From the NCBI RefSeq assembly GCF_000423665.1, contig NZ_KE384069.1, forward strand, positions 423,588-487,587: DNA of 64,000 bases. Reading direction: 5' to 3'. Position 1 is the stretch's first letter. Each line of letters begins with the position of its first letter. Both the position numbers and the translations under genes were made by a program. Below the pieces are notes generated by a model that saw nothing but the letters and a program-made list of their open reading frames with translations, made no database searches and was not told where the DNA came from. The stretch is from Solirubrobacter soli DSM 22325 (GTDB lineage: Bacteria; Actinomycetota; Thermoleophilia; Solirubrobacterales; Solirubrobacteraceae). Positions 42,894 to 51,422 of the stretch are shown here, in pieces.

Positions 42894-43676
42894 ATGTCCC
42901 CGATCCAAACGCTCGACGTCTCGGCGGCGATTGCCGACGAGGCGCTCAGCGGGCAACGCGACCTCTTGGTCGTCAGCCCGCTCATCTCCGGCACGGACGT
43001 GCTCGCCGTGCAGGAGCGGCTGGCCACGCTCGGCTACTCACCCGGACCGCTCGACGGACGCTATGGCGTCGCCACGGCATATGCGGTCCAGGAGTTCCAG
43101 CGCGACCACGATCTCGACGGCGCCGGCGTCCTCGAGCCGGCCACCCGGGCGGCGCTCGCCGGCGACCTCGACTCGCCGCGGAGCGACCGGCTGGCGGCGA
43201 GCCGGACCGGCAAGCGGGCGCTGATCGAGGCGCGCAAGCACCTCGGCACGCGTGAGCAGCCGGCGGGCTCCAACCGGACGTCCTTCGGTCGCTGGTACGG
43301 CAGCGACGGCGTGCCGTGGTGCGCGATCTTCGTCTCCTACTGCTTCCACGAAGGTGCCGGCGTCACCCTCTGCAAAGGGTTCAAGGGCGCCGGGGTGAAC
43401 CGGCTCGGCTGCGCGTACGTGCCGACGGTCTCGGCGTGGCTGCGCGCCACCGGTCGCTGGAAGGGCCGGAGCGCTCCGGTCCCGGGCGACATCGCGATCT
43501 TCAACTGGGACGGCGGCGTGCCGGACCACATCGGGATCGTCGAGTCGTTCCTCGCCGACGGCACGTTCACCTGCATCGAGGGCAACACCTCGGTCGGCAA
43601 CGACTCCAACGGCGGCCAGGTCATGCGCCGCAAGCGTCATCTCAACCAGGTCGACGGCTTCGGGCACATCGCCTGA
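42894..43676 (+). CDS. Peptidoglycan-binding and CHAP-domain hydrolase
   Basis: 260 residues. PG-binding module at about 33-92 (V-L-A-V-Q-E-R-L-A-T-L-G-Y and G-V-A-T-A-Y-A-V-Q-E-F-Q-R). CHAP domain with nucleophile C143 (V-P-W-C-A-I-F-V), catalytic His212 (P-D-H-I-G-I-V) and a later E-G-N-T. These act as peptidoglycan amidases or endopeptidases. No signal peptide is visible, so export by another route, lysis, or co-delivery is needed. Start ATG after GGAGG. First gene of an apparent operon with the 211-aa protein and the caspase-like gene. Confidence 0.92.
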   Translation: MSPIQTLDVSAAIADEALSGQRDLLVVSPLISGTDVLAVQERLATLGYSPGPLDGRYGVATAYAVQEFQRDHDLDGAGVLEPATRAALAGDLDSPRSDRLAASRTGKRALIEARKHLGTREQPAGSNRTSFGRWYGSDGVPWCAIFVSYCFHEGAGVTLCKGFKGAGVNRLGCAYVPTVSAWLRATGRWKGRSAPVPGDIAIFNWDGGVPDHIGIVESFLADGTFTCIEGNTSVGNDSNGGQVMRRKRHLNQVDGFGHIA

Positions 43677-43708
43677 GCCGCCACTCCCTCACGAAAGGAA
43701 CCCCTCCC

Positions 43709-44344
43709 ATGTCCGCCACCTATCCGGACGGCGTCCTGCTGCGCTCCGGCGACGAGACCTACCTCGTGGTCGCCGGCGAGCGCCAGCTCATCCAGGACGA
43801 GACCCTGCTCAACGAGATCAACGCCGCTCCGCGCGAAGGCTCCGGCGCGGTGCCGGTGCTCAACGTCGACGCGGGCGAGCTCGACTCGATCCCGGTCGGC
43901 CCCGAGTTCGAGGCCCGCGGCCTGATCGAGGCCTCGCGCCAGGACGAGGTCCACAGCGACATGCCGCGCCGCTACATGAGCTCGACCGTCCGCCTGTCCC
44001 AAGAGGCCGGGCGTCTCGACGGCGACACCCGCACATGGACGACCCAGCCGTGGATCGGCTTCACCGGCGGCGTGTGCGTGCTCTTGGCCGGCGCCAACGG
44101 CGAGATCCTGCACTGCTCGGACGTCGTCCAGTTCGGCGTCGACGGCTTCCGGATCCCGTTCAAGCGCTCCGACCGCACCGACCACTGGGTCCAGGCCGTT
44201 CCGGCCGATGTGGCCCAGCGCACCACTCGGATCGAGATCCTCCACACCCACGCTCCGAAGGTCCGCATCCTGCAGATCATCCAGGAGATCGGGCAGACCG
44301 TGAACGCGGTCGACGAGGCTCTCCGGATTCTGCGGCTGCTCTGA
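43709..44344 (+). CDS. Protein of unknown function between CHAP and caspase-like genes (211 aa)
   Basis: 211 residues from ATG 43709, with AAAGGA 9-14 bases upstream. N-terminal segment Y-P-D-G-V-L-L-R-S-G-D-E-T-Y-L-V-V and then E-R-Q-L-I-Q-D resembles a short motif (dGtLv..g..ylv..g.rr.i.d) found in bacterial extracytoplasmic proteins. The middle is beta-rich with W-I-G-F-T-G-G-V-C-V-L-L-A-G, and the C-terminus is helical (I-L-Q-I-I-Q-E-I-G-Q-T-V). No signal peptide. 32 bp after the CHAP gene and 61 bp before the caspase-like gene. Role unknown. Confidence 0.75.
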   Translation: MSATYPDGVLLRSGDETYLVVAGERQLIQDETLLNEINAAPREGSGAVPVLNVDAGELDSIPVGPEFEARGLIEASRQDEVHSDMPRRYMSSTVRLSQEAGRLDGDTRTWTTQPWIGFTGGVCVLLAGANGEILHCSDVVQFGVDGFRIPFKRSDRTDHWVQAVPADVAQRTTRIEILHTHAPKVRILQIIQEIGQTVNAVDEALRILRLL

Positions 44345-44405
44345 CCCGATCCGACCTCGGCGGGCCGCTCAGCGGCCCGCCGACCAACCTCGCAAGGAGA
44401 ACCCC

Positions 44406-45215
44406 GTGCCCGAGAAGACGGCCGTCTGCATCGGTCTGAACCACTACGCGCCCGAAAGCGACGTGCCCCCGCTGCGCGGGTGCGTCGATGACGCACTGCT
44501 GATCGGCGAGCTGCTCGTCCGCGCCGGCTTCAGCGTGCAGCAGTTGCATGACTCGGCGGCGACCTACAGCGCGATCCTCGAGACCATCGGGGAGCACGTT
44601 GAGCGCCTTCGCGCCGGTGACGAGCTGGTGGTCTGGAACGCCTCGCACGGCTTCCAGGTCCCGGACCTGGATGGTGACGAGGACGCCGACGTGCTCGACG
44701 AGGCCATCTGCACCTACGACAACGACGTGGGACGGCCGCTATCGGACGACCGGCTCGCGGCCGTGCTCGCCCGCGCCCGCTCCGGTACTCGGGTGTTCGT
44801 CGGGTCGGACTCCTGCCACAGCGGGACGCTGGCACGCGAGGCCCCGCCGCTCCACGCGATCCCGCGCCTGTGGGATCCCCCGCAGGCGACCCGGGGCGCC
44901 GTCGCGCCGCGAGGCCACGTGGCGCGGTTCGGCGGCGTCGCGGGCTCGCCCGCCGAACATCTCCTGCTCGCCGGCTGCGAGGCCGGGCAGGTCAGCTGGG
45001 ACGCGAAGTTCACCGAGGGCTACCACGGGGCGATGACGTACCACTTCGCGCGCGCGGTCCTCGCCGCGTGGGACGCAGGCCAGGCGATCACGTACGCCGC
45101 CGCCCACCAGATGGCGACGGCCGGCATCCACGCGACCGGGCTCGTCCAGAACCCGCAGCTGGAGGGAATGCCGACCCTCAAAGCCGCGCCCGTTTTCGGC
45201 TACGTACCGCGCTGA
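44406..45215 (+). CDS. Caspase-like (C14) cysteine protease
   Basis: 269 residues. Residues 6-137 form the p20-like core: G-L-N-H-Y at 10-14, L-R-G-C-V-D-D-A, then the His motif N-A-S-H-G-F (His81) followed by D-L-D-G-D-E-D, and the Cys motif S-D-S-C-H-S-G (Cys137). Acidic residues near both match the metacaspase (orthocaspase) style with Arg/Lys specificity, not caspase Asp specificity. Start GTG with AAGGAGA at 44394-44400. No extra sensor domain is fused; activation may depend on neighbours. It ends in a terminator-like hairpin. Confidence 0.9.
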   Translation: MPEKTAVCIGLNHYAPESDVPPLRGCVDDALLIGELLVRAGFSVQQLHDSAATYSAILETIGEHVERLRAGDELVVWNASHGFQVPDLDGDEDADVLDEAICTYDNDVGRPLSDDRLAAVLARARSGTRVFVGSDSCHSGTLAREAPPLHAIPRLWDPPQATRGAVAPRGHVARFGGVAGSPAEHLLLAGCEAGQVSWDAKFTEGYHGAMTYHFARAVLAAWDAGQAITYAAAHQMATAGIHATGLVQNPQLEGMPTLKAAPVFGYVPR

Positions 45216-45220
45216 CCGCG

Positions 45221-45252
45221 TGCCGGCCCTGCGAATACGTAGGGCCGGCACA
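45221..45252. terminator. 11-bp stem-loop after the caspase-like gene
   Basis: A perfect 11-bp stem GTGCCGGCCCT / AGGGCCGGCAC with a 10-base loop GCGAATACGT, 6 bases after the stop. Strong GC stem; no T-tract. Likely the end of the CHAP-unknown-caspase transcript. Confidence 0.7.
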
Positions 45253-45264
45253 CGCGAATACGTC
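45232..45264. repeat. Direct repeat GCGAATACGT
   Basis: Identical 10-mers at 45232-45241 (in the loop of the terminator hairpin) and 45255-45264, 23 bases apart (about two helical turns). This lies 123-155 bases upstream of the response regulator gene. The spacing suits tandem binding by a regulator. The rest of the 171-bp gap has another GC hairpin-prone stretch near 45283 (CCCGCG...CGCGGG) but no gene. Confidence 0.45.
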
Positions 45265-45386
45265 GTTCTCTCGATGTGGGCCCGCGACCGCGGGCGTACC
45301 TTCATCGCACTGCTCGAACGGCGGGGCCGCACCACCCCACACCGTCCCGTCGCCGAGCTCGCCGCGATCACCTCAGAGAGGACCCG

Positions 45387-46037
45387 ATGACCAGTGCTTG
45401 CGCGCACCGGCCGACGCCCGGTGCCATCCGAATCGTCCTGGGCCATTCCCAGGCGCTGTACCGCGAGGGCCTGCGACGGCTGCTGCTCCGTGCGGACTTC
45501 GACCTGCTCGCTGTCGCCGGAGCCGCCGCCGAGCTTGCGGCGGCAGCCGCGACGCACCGGCCCGACGTCGTCATCGCGGACCCCGCCTGCGGTGCCGGCC
45601 TTCGCCGCCACCTCCCCGACGTCCGAGTCCTGCTCATCGCGAACCGACTGGACGTCGAGACCGCGACCGAGCTCGCCTCCCGCGGCACCGCCGGGATCGG
45701 CTACCTCCTCGAGGGGCATGTCGCCGACGTGGAGCACTTCACGGGGGCGATCCGCTGTGTCGCGGCCGGCGGGACAATGCTCGACCCGCCGGTCGTAGCG
45801 GTGCTGCTCGGCCACGCGCCCGACCCTCTCGGTGAGCTCACCGAGAGGGAACGTGACGTCCTGGCCCAGGTCGCGGCCGGACGGTCGAACCTGGGCGTCG
45901 CGAAGGAGCTCGACGTCTCCGAGCACGCCGTCGAGAAGCACGTGAGCCGGGTCCTGGCCAAGCTGCGCATCCCGGAAGGCCGCGCCAACAACCGGCGTGT
46001 CCTCGCCGCGCTCGCGCTGCACCACGACGCTGTCTAG
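45387..46037 (+). CDS. LuxR/NarL-type response regulator with degenerate receiver
   Basis: 216 residues. Receiver-like N-terminus (about 13-130), then LuxR helix-turn-helix L-T-E-R-E-R-D-V-L-A-Q-V-A-A and later V-S-E-H-A-V-E-K-H-V-S-R. The acidic pair normally at A-D-D/E-D-D is G-H-S, and the Lys in G-Y-L-L-K is Glu (G-Y-L-L-E). Only the usual phospho-acceptor Asp (V-I-A-D-P) remains. It probably works without phosphorylation. ATG after AGAGAGGA. The stop shares CTAG with the S41 protease gene. Confidence 0.87.
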   Translation: MTSACAHRPTPGAIRIVLGHSQALYREGLRRLLLRADFDLLAVAGAAAELAAAAATHRPDVVIADPACGAGLRRHLPDVRVLLIANRLDVETATELASRGTAGIGYLLEGHVADVEHFTGAIRCVAAGGTMLDPPVVAVLLGHAPDPLGELTERERDVLAQVAAGRSNLGVAKELDVSEHAVEKHVSRVLAKLRIPEGRANNRRVLAALALHHDAV

Positions 46038-48175
46038 AGCACGGCGCGCAACGCGGGATCGAGCGTGTCGGGCGGTTGCCAGCCCTCCGAGAGGTACCAG
46101 CGGACCGTGCGCGGCCGGCTCGCGAGCGCGCCGGCGACGGTGCGGGCTGCATCGCCGCTGAGCCGGAGCAGCCAGCCGCGCGTCTCCATCCGTTCCCCGA
46201 GGCGCCGGCGCCTCGGCGCGAGGTCGAACAGCACGCCGACGGCGTGTTCCAGAAGCGGAGTTCGCTCATGCCGCGCCGCGGAGCGCACGACGTATCCGAG
46301 CCAACGGAGCCCGCCATCGAGTTGAGGGCTTTGTCCCGTGAAGCTCGGTTGCGCGAGGTCGACGATCTTGCCGAGATCGTCCTCGCGATCGCCCGCGAAG
46401 GCGTCGACCGCCTCCGGGCCGACCGCTGACAGGTAGTCGAGGAAACCAGCGGAGCGCTCCGCATGCCCGCTGCCGAGCCAGTCGAGGATGCGATAGCCGA
46501 TCACGGGCCGAGGGCTGGTGGCCGCGTGACGGAGGAACTGGTCCGTATAGGTCGCGACGTCGCGCTCGTCCACCTTGTCGTCCGACATCTGCCTCTGCGC
46601 TTCGAGCATGAGCACGGCGGTCTCGAGCAGGTCCGCGTTGCCGTGCAGCACGTCCCGCCGCGTGAGGGCGTGCGAGTTCGCGAAGACGCCGAGGTGCTCG
46701 AGCGGATTCCCCAGATGTGCCCCGACGCGCGACGTCTGACGCACCGCCACGGTGAACGAGGCTTCCAGAGGAAGCGCCGTGAAACTCGGCCGGCCGCCGT
46801 CCTGAAGGAATGCCCGCAGGGTCTCGTACCCCCAGACGTTGGCGCCGCCGGCGCCCGTGGCCGGGGCCGTGCCGACGATGAACCCGATGTCGTGATCCTC
46901 GAACCCCGCGGCGAAGATGTCCGTCGCGCTGTAGGCGAGCGCGTCGACCAGCAGGACGATCGGACCTCGATAGACCCGCTTGACGTCGTTGTAGACCGAC
47001 CGGTCCGCGAGGTAAGTCGCGGGTGAGTACTGGATCCCGGCCGCCTCCTGCCACGTCATCGCGTCGAAGAGCTCCGGCGCGAACGGGAGGTTGTCGGCGA
47101 CCCGCGCCATCATCCCCGTGTTGCGGAACCGCAACGGCTCGGGCTCGATCGTGCGGCCGGTGAACAGTTGCAGGAGCCGCTCGGCGGCGACGATGCTGCC
47201 GCCCCCGTTGCCGCGCACGTCGAGGATCAAACCGCCACGCGGCAACCTGGCGACGACGCGGCTGACCTCGTCCACGAACGCGGTCGGGTCATCCACGTTG
47301 AAGCTGAAGATGCGCAGGTACCCGGATCCCGGGTCTCCGGGCATGGCGGCGGAGCGCAGCACGTCGGAGAACGCGGGGCTCACGAGCGGGTCCGGCGCTG
47401 CCTCGGTGGCGTAGAGCACCCGCTTGACCTGCCGGATCCATTCGGCTTCCTCATCGAGCCCGAGGCCGAGCGCCGCCTCAGGGGCCATGTCGCTCGTCGG
47501 ACCGTCCTCCGGCCGATGCGCTACGTACCACGGGGACGTGATCCGGCGCACGCGGCCGCGGCTTGAGCACGTGAGCGTGACCTCGTCCTCGTCGGGTCGA
47601 CCGCTCTTGCCCATCCACCGGAACGTCAAGCCGTCGACGCCGCGCGCCCACTCCGCCCACTCGTTGCTGCCCGCCCGCTTGGCCGCGAGCAGGCGCACGG
47701 CACGCTCGATCGGCACGCCGTTCCAGTGGGTCACGGTCGTACCGGCCCGCAGGTCACGGGCAAGCGGCTCGTAGACCTTGGAAACCACGAAGGCGCGCCG
47801 GCCATCAGCGCGGAAGTACTCCTCGATCATCCACGGCAGGAAGGCGATCTGCCGCCGGTACGGCCGCGGGAGGACGTACATCGTGTGGAGGTCGCGCAGG
47901 GAGTTGAAGATCGCCGTCATCGCGTCGTGGAACTCCGGCTCGGCCAGCCGGTTGGAGCGCACGCGTCCGAGCAGCTGTCGCAGCTCGAACTCGGGATCCA
48001 CGCCGTGCACCGCCCGCTTGAGCGGAAGGTGCACGTAGCACTCCCGTAGGAGGATCTCGGCCTGCTCGGCGATCGTCGCCATCTCCTTCGCCGAGAGCTC
48101 GCGCCGTCCGAGCTTGAACTCGCTGAGGGGTGCGACCGCTCCAAGGAGATCTTCCGCCAGACCTGCGCGTCCCAT
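46034..48175 (-). CDS. S41 (C-terminal processing)-type peptidase
   Basis: 713 residues from ATG 48175. It has an N-terminal helical part, a middle PDZ-like region (T-V-T-H-W-N-G-V-P-I) and the S41 core: L-I-L-D-V-R-G-N-G-G-G followed by D-A-L-A-Y-S-A-T-D-I-F-A, where Ser416 is the likely nucleophile. The long C-terminus (about 200 residues) is not typical. No signal peptide is visible. It is divergent from the LAL regulator with 51 bp between starts. Substrate unknown. Confidence 0.85.
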   Translation of the reverse strand: MGRAGLAEDLLGAVAPLSEFKLGRRELSAKEMATIAEQAEILLRECYVHLPLKRAVHGVDPEFELRQLLGRVRSNRLAEPEFHDAMTAIFNSLRDLHTMYVLPRPYRRQIAFLPWMIEEYFRADGRRAFVVSKVYEPLARDLRAGTTVTHWNGVPIERAVRLLAAKRAGSNEWAEWARGVDGLTFRWMGKSGRPDEDEVTLTCSSRGRVRRITSPWYVAHRPEDGPTSDMAPEAALGLGLDEEAEWIRQVKRVLYATEAAPDPLVSPAFSDVLRSAAMPGDPGSGYLRIFSFNVDDPTAFVDEVSRVVARLPRGGLILDVRGNGGGSIVAAERLLQLFTGRTIEPEPLRFRNTGMMARVADNLPFAPELFDAMTWQEAAGIQYSPATYLADRSVYNDVKRVYRGPIVLLVDALAYSATDIFAAGFEDHDIGFIVGTAPATGAGGANVWGYETLRAFLQDGGRPSFTALPLEASFTVAVRQTSRVGAHLGNPLEHLGVFANSHALTRRDVLHGNADLLETAVLMLEAQRQMSDDKVDERDVATYTDQFLRHAATSPRPVIGYRILDWLGSGHAERSAGFLDYLSAVGPEAVDAFAGDREDDLGKIVDLAQPSFTGQSPQLDGGLRWLGYVVRSAARHERTPLLEHAVGVLFDLAPRRRRLGERMETRGWLLRLSGDAARTVAGALASRPRTVRWYLSEGWQPPDTLDPALRAVL

Positions 48176-48226
48176 CGCGCGATGCTCGCAAACCCGGCGG
48201 GCAGCGGGAGACGCGAAGATGGATCG

Positions 48227-51094
48227 GTGACGCGCCGGATCTCGAGTTCGTCGATCGTGGGCCGGGAGGACGAGCTCGCGCTCCTCGACGAAGCGCTCGC
48301 GGCCGCCGAGCGCGGCAGGCCTTCCCTGACCCTGGTCACCGGTGACGCGGGCGTCGGCAAGACGCGGCTGCTGCGCGAGCTCGGACGCAGGGCCGACAAT
48401 CGCGGATTTCTCGCGCTGCGCGGGGAATGCGTACCGTTGGGCGAGAGCGAGCTGCCGTTCGCGCCGATCGTCGCGGTCCTGCGCATGGCGCTGCGCGGAC
48501 CCGCGGCCGAGCTGCTCGAAGAGGCTCCTGAACCGGTCCGCGTCGAGCTCGCCCGGCTCGCTCCCGAGCTCGCCCGGCCGGGTGATGAGCCGCCGGCCCC
48601 GAGCGCGACTTCGCGGTCTCGTCTCTTCGAGCAGCTGTTGGCCGTGGTCCGGCTCCTGACGACCGCGCGGTTGACACTGATCGTCTTGGAGGATCTCCAC
48701 TGGTCCGATGCGGCGACCCGTGACCTGCTCGCCTTCCTGGTGCGCAGCCTCCACGACGAGCGGATCGCGACTGTGGTGAGTTACCGGCGCGAGGACGTCG
48801 ACCGCTCGCATCCCCTCCGTGCCACGCTCACGGAGCTGGCGCGGCGCGACGGTGTGCGCCGACTCGAGCTCGCCCCGCTCGGGCGCCGCGACGTGGAACG
48901 CCAACTCGAGGACATCCTCGGCCGGCCGGCGCCGTTGGCGATGCTCGACACGATCCATCGGCGGGCCGAGGGCAACCCGTTCTTCGTGGAGGAGTTGCTC
49001 GCGGCCGAGGATCGTGGCGGCGCCTTGCCGGTCACCATCGCCGACGCGTTGCTCGCCCGCGTCGACACGCTCTCTGCTTCCGCGCTGCGGATCGTCCAGC
49101 TACTCGCCGTCGCCGGGCGGCCCCTCCCCGGCGGGCGGCTCGCCGCCGCCGGGATCTCGGAAGGGGAGGCGCAGGCGGCGATCCGCGAAGCGCTCGCGGC
49201 CAACGTGGTGACCGTCGCCGACGGCTACGACCTGCGGCACGCACTCCTGAGGGAGGCGGTCTACGCGGAGCTCCTACCCGGCGAACGCCGCGTCCTCCAC
49301 GACGCCGTGGGACGCGCGCTCGAGGGCGCGGGGGCCGATGCCTCCGAGCTCGCCTATCACTGGCATGCGGCGGGCGACGTGCCTCGCGCGCTGGCGGCCT
49401 CGATCGACGCCGGGCGTTCGGCCAAGCGTGTGTTCGCCTTCACGCAGGCGCTCGACCACTTCGAGCGAGCCCTCGAGCTGTGGGACGAGCCAGGTCTGGG
49501 AATGCTCGACCGGATCGACGTGCTGATGGAAGCCGCCGAGGCCGCCAGGCTCACCGGCGACTACGATCGCGCCGCGGCTCTGTGCCGGAACGGGCTCGAG
49601 GCGGTCGACCCGCGCGGCCAGCCCGACCGCGCCGCCGCGCTCTACGAGCGCCTCGGCGATTCGCAGTTCATGGACGATGAAGCTGCACTGGACTCGTACC
49701 GGCGGGCATTGACGCTTCTCCCAAACGCTGGTGCCGCACGCTCACGCCTGCTCGGCGCCGAAGCCAGGACGCTGACCCATCTGCTTCGCTGGGACGAGGC
49801 CCGTGCGCGCGCCGATGAGGCCTTGCGCCTCGCGCTGGAGGCGGATACGGAGGCGGAAGAGGTCCGGGCGCGGATGACGCTCGGCATCACGCTCGCCTTC
49901 CTCGGCGCGCTCGACGAGGGAGAGCGCCAACTGCGCGAAGCCAAGCGCGTGTCCGCGATCGCCGGCCGGCCGGACGACCTCGCGCGCACGGAGCTGTACC
50001 TCGCCGAGGTCCTGCGCCTGCGCGGCCGTTTCGGGGATGCCCTGACTGTGATGGACGCCGGCGCGGAGCGCTCGTCCCGGCTCGGGCTGGACGGATCGTT
50101 TGGCGTGTTCATGCGCGTCAACGCTGCTGAGGACCTGTTCCGGTTGGGGCGCTGGGACGAGGCCGACGCGCGGCTGCGCGAGTGCGCCCGTCGCCCCGTC
50201 AAGCTGGTCGCCGAGGTGATGCACCATGCCGTCGCGGCACAACTCGCCGTCGCCCGCGGGGACGTGGATCGTGCGACCGATCACCTCGACCTCGCTCGCG
50301 CCGCGTGCGAGGGTGGGATCGCTGCCGAGTTCCTCCCAGGCGTCTATGCCGCGGCGGCGGAGCTGGCGCTGTGGCAGCAGCGTCCGCTGGAGGCTGGAGC
50401 CGAGGTCCGCCGTGGGCTGGCGCTGATCGGCGACCAGGCCGAGCCGCTCTACACGCCGGCGCTCTACCTCCTCGGCCTGCGGGCCGAGGCCGACGTCGGA
50501 CCCCCGTCCCGCGAATCGGCGGACGCTCTCCTCGCGGACCTGCAGGCCCTGGCGGAGCCGGCCCCGCCCATCACCGTCGCGCACGTCACCGCCGCCCGTG
50601 CCGAGCACCTCCGGCTCGTCGGCGGACCCGCGAGCCAGGCGTGGGCGGCGGCCGCGGCGGCCTGGGAGGGCGTCGAACATCTCTACCCTGCCGCCTACGC
50701 CCGTTGGCGGCAGGCCGAGGCGATCCTCTCCGACGGTGGGTCGCGTCATGACGCCGCCGAGCCGCTGCGACGCGCGTCGGTCGTGTCCGCCGCCCTCGGG
50801 GCCACGCCGTTGCGGAATGAGATCGACGCGCTGGCGCGCGCCGCCCGCATCCCGCTCAGCGTCCCGGAGCCGATTCAGACGCCCGGCACCATCGCGGGCG
50901 GACTCTCCCCCCGAGAACACGAGGTGCTCGAGCTGCTCGCCGAGGGGATGACGAACCGGCAGATCGCCGAGCGCCTGTTCATCAGCGAACGGACCGTCGG
51001 TGTGCACGTGTCGAGAATCCTGGGCAAGCTGGACGCACGCAATCGCGTCATGGCCGCGCGCATCGGACGCCAGCTCGGTCTCGTCAAGAGCTGA
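48227..51094 (+). CDS. LAL-type LuxR transcription regulator (ATPase-TPR-HTH)
   Basis: 955 residues from GTG 48227 (ATG 48182 is an alternative). AAA-type ATPase at the start, V-G-R-E-D-E-L-A with Walker A G-D-A-G-V-G-K-T-R and Walker B L-I-V-L-E-D-L-H-W-S. A long helical repeat region of TPR type covers about 400-870. C-terminal LuxR helix-turn-helix L-S-P-R-E-H-E-V-L-E-L-L-A-E-G and R-T-V-G-V-H-V-S-R-I-L-G-K. Such proteins activate nearby genes on an inducer signal. The divergent S41 protease is the most likely target; the short downstream gene may be in its transcript. Confidence 0.92.
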   Translation: MTRRISSSSIVGREDELALLDEALAAAERGRPSLTLVTGDAGVGKTRLLRELGRRADNRGFLALRGECVPLGESELPFAPIVAVLRMALRGPAAELLEEAPEPVRVELARLAPELARPGDEPPAPSATSRSRLFEQLLAVVRLLTTARLTLIVLEDLHWSDAATRDLLAFLVRSLHDERIATVVSYRREDVDRSHPLRATLTELARRDGVRRLELAPLGRRDVERQLEDILGRPAPLAMLDTIHRRAEGNPFFVEELLAAEDRGGALPVTIADALLARVDTLSASALRIVQLLAVAGRPLPGGRLAAAGISEGEAQAAIREALAANVVTVADGYDLRHALLREAVYAELLPGERRVLHDAVGRALEGAGADASELAYHWHAAGDVPRALAASIDAGRSAKRVFAFTQALDHFERALELWDEPGLGMLDRIDVLMEAAEAARLTGDYDRAAALCRNGLEAVDPRGQPDRAAALYERLGDSQFMDDEAALDSYRRALTLLPNAGAARSRLLGAEARTLTHLLRWDEARARADEALRLALEADTEAEEVRARMTLGITLAFLGALDEGERQLREAKRVSAIAGRPDDLARTELYLAEVLRLRGRFGDALTVMDAGAERSSRLGLDGSFGVFMRVNAAEDLFRLGRWDEADARLRECARRPVKLVAEVMHHAVAAQLAVARGDVDRATDHLDLARAACEGGIAAEFLPGVYAAAAELALWQQRPLEAGAEVRRGLALIGDQAEPLYTPALYLLGLRAEADVGPPSRESADALLADLQALAEPAPPITVAHVTAARAEHLRLVGGPASQAWAAAAAAWEGVEHLYPAAYARWRQAEAILSDGGSRHDAAEPLRRASVVSAALGATPLRNEIDALARAARIPLSVPEPIQTPGTIAGGLSPREHEVLELLAEGMTNRQIAERLFISERTVGVHVSRILGKLDARNRVMAARIGRQLGLVKS

Positions 51095-51110
51095 CTCGAA
51101 AGGGGAGAGC

Positions 51111-51410
51111 ATGCCTTCGTATCTATTTCTCTGCGCTGCCGCTGAGGGCGAGGAGCCGGCCGTGGCACAGACGCTCAAGGCCGCGATCGAGCACGAGGGG
51201 GCGCTGAGAAGCATGTGGGCCGCGGTCGGCGACTTCCGGGTCGTCGCTCTGGGGCTGCTCGACGGTCCCACGGCGCTGACCAAGGTCACCGACGCCGTCA
51301 AGACCGAACACGGCACCACCGGGTGCTGGCTGCAGGTGAACAGCGTCCCCGCGGGGGAGGACATCGACGACGGCCACTGGAAGGGCGGCCTCGAGAGCGG
51401 ATCGATCTGA
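51111..51410 (+). CDS. Small stand-alone alpha-beta protein (RAM-like?)
   Basis: 99 residues. ATG after AGGGGAGAGC. Beta-alpha-beta pattern: S-Y-L-F-L-C-A-A-A, helix, L-R-S-M-W-A-A-V-G-D-F-R-V-V-A-L-G-L-L, helix, C-W-L-Q-V-N-S-V. This looks like a ferredoxin-like dimer domain related to Lrp/AsnC effector domains, or GYD-type proteins. No DNA-binding part. It follows the LAL regulator by 16 bp and is probably co-transcribed. Confidence 0.7.
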   Translation: MPSYLFLCAAAEGEEPAVAQTLKAAIEHEGALRSMWAAVGDFRVVALGLLDGPTALTKVTDAVKTEHGTTGCWLQVNSVPAGEDIDDGHWKGGLESGSI

Positions 51411-51422
51411 GCTTCGGGCCGA

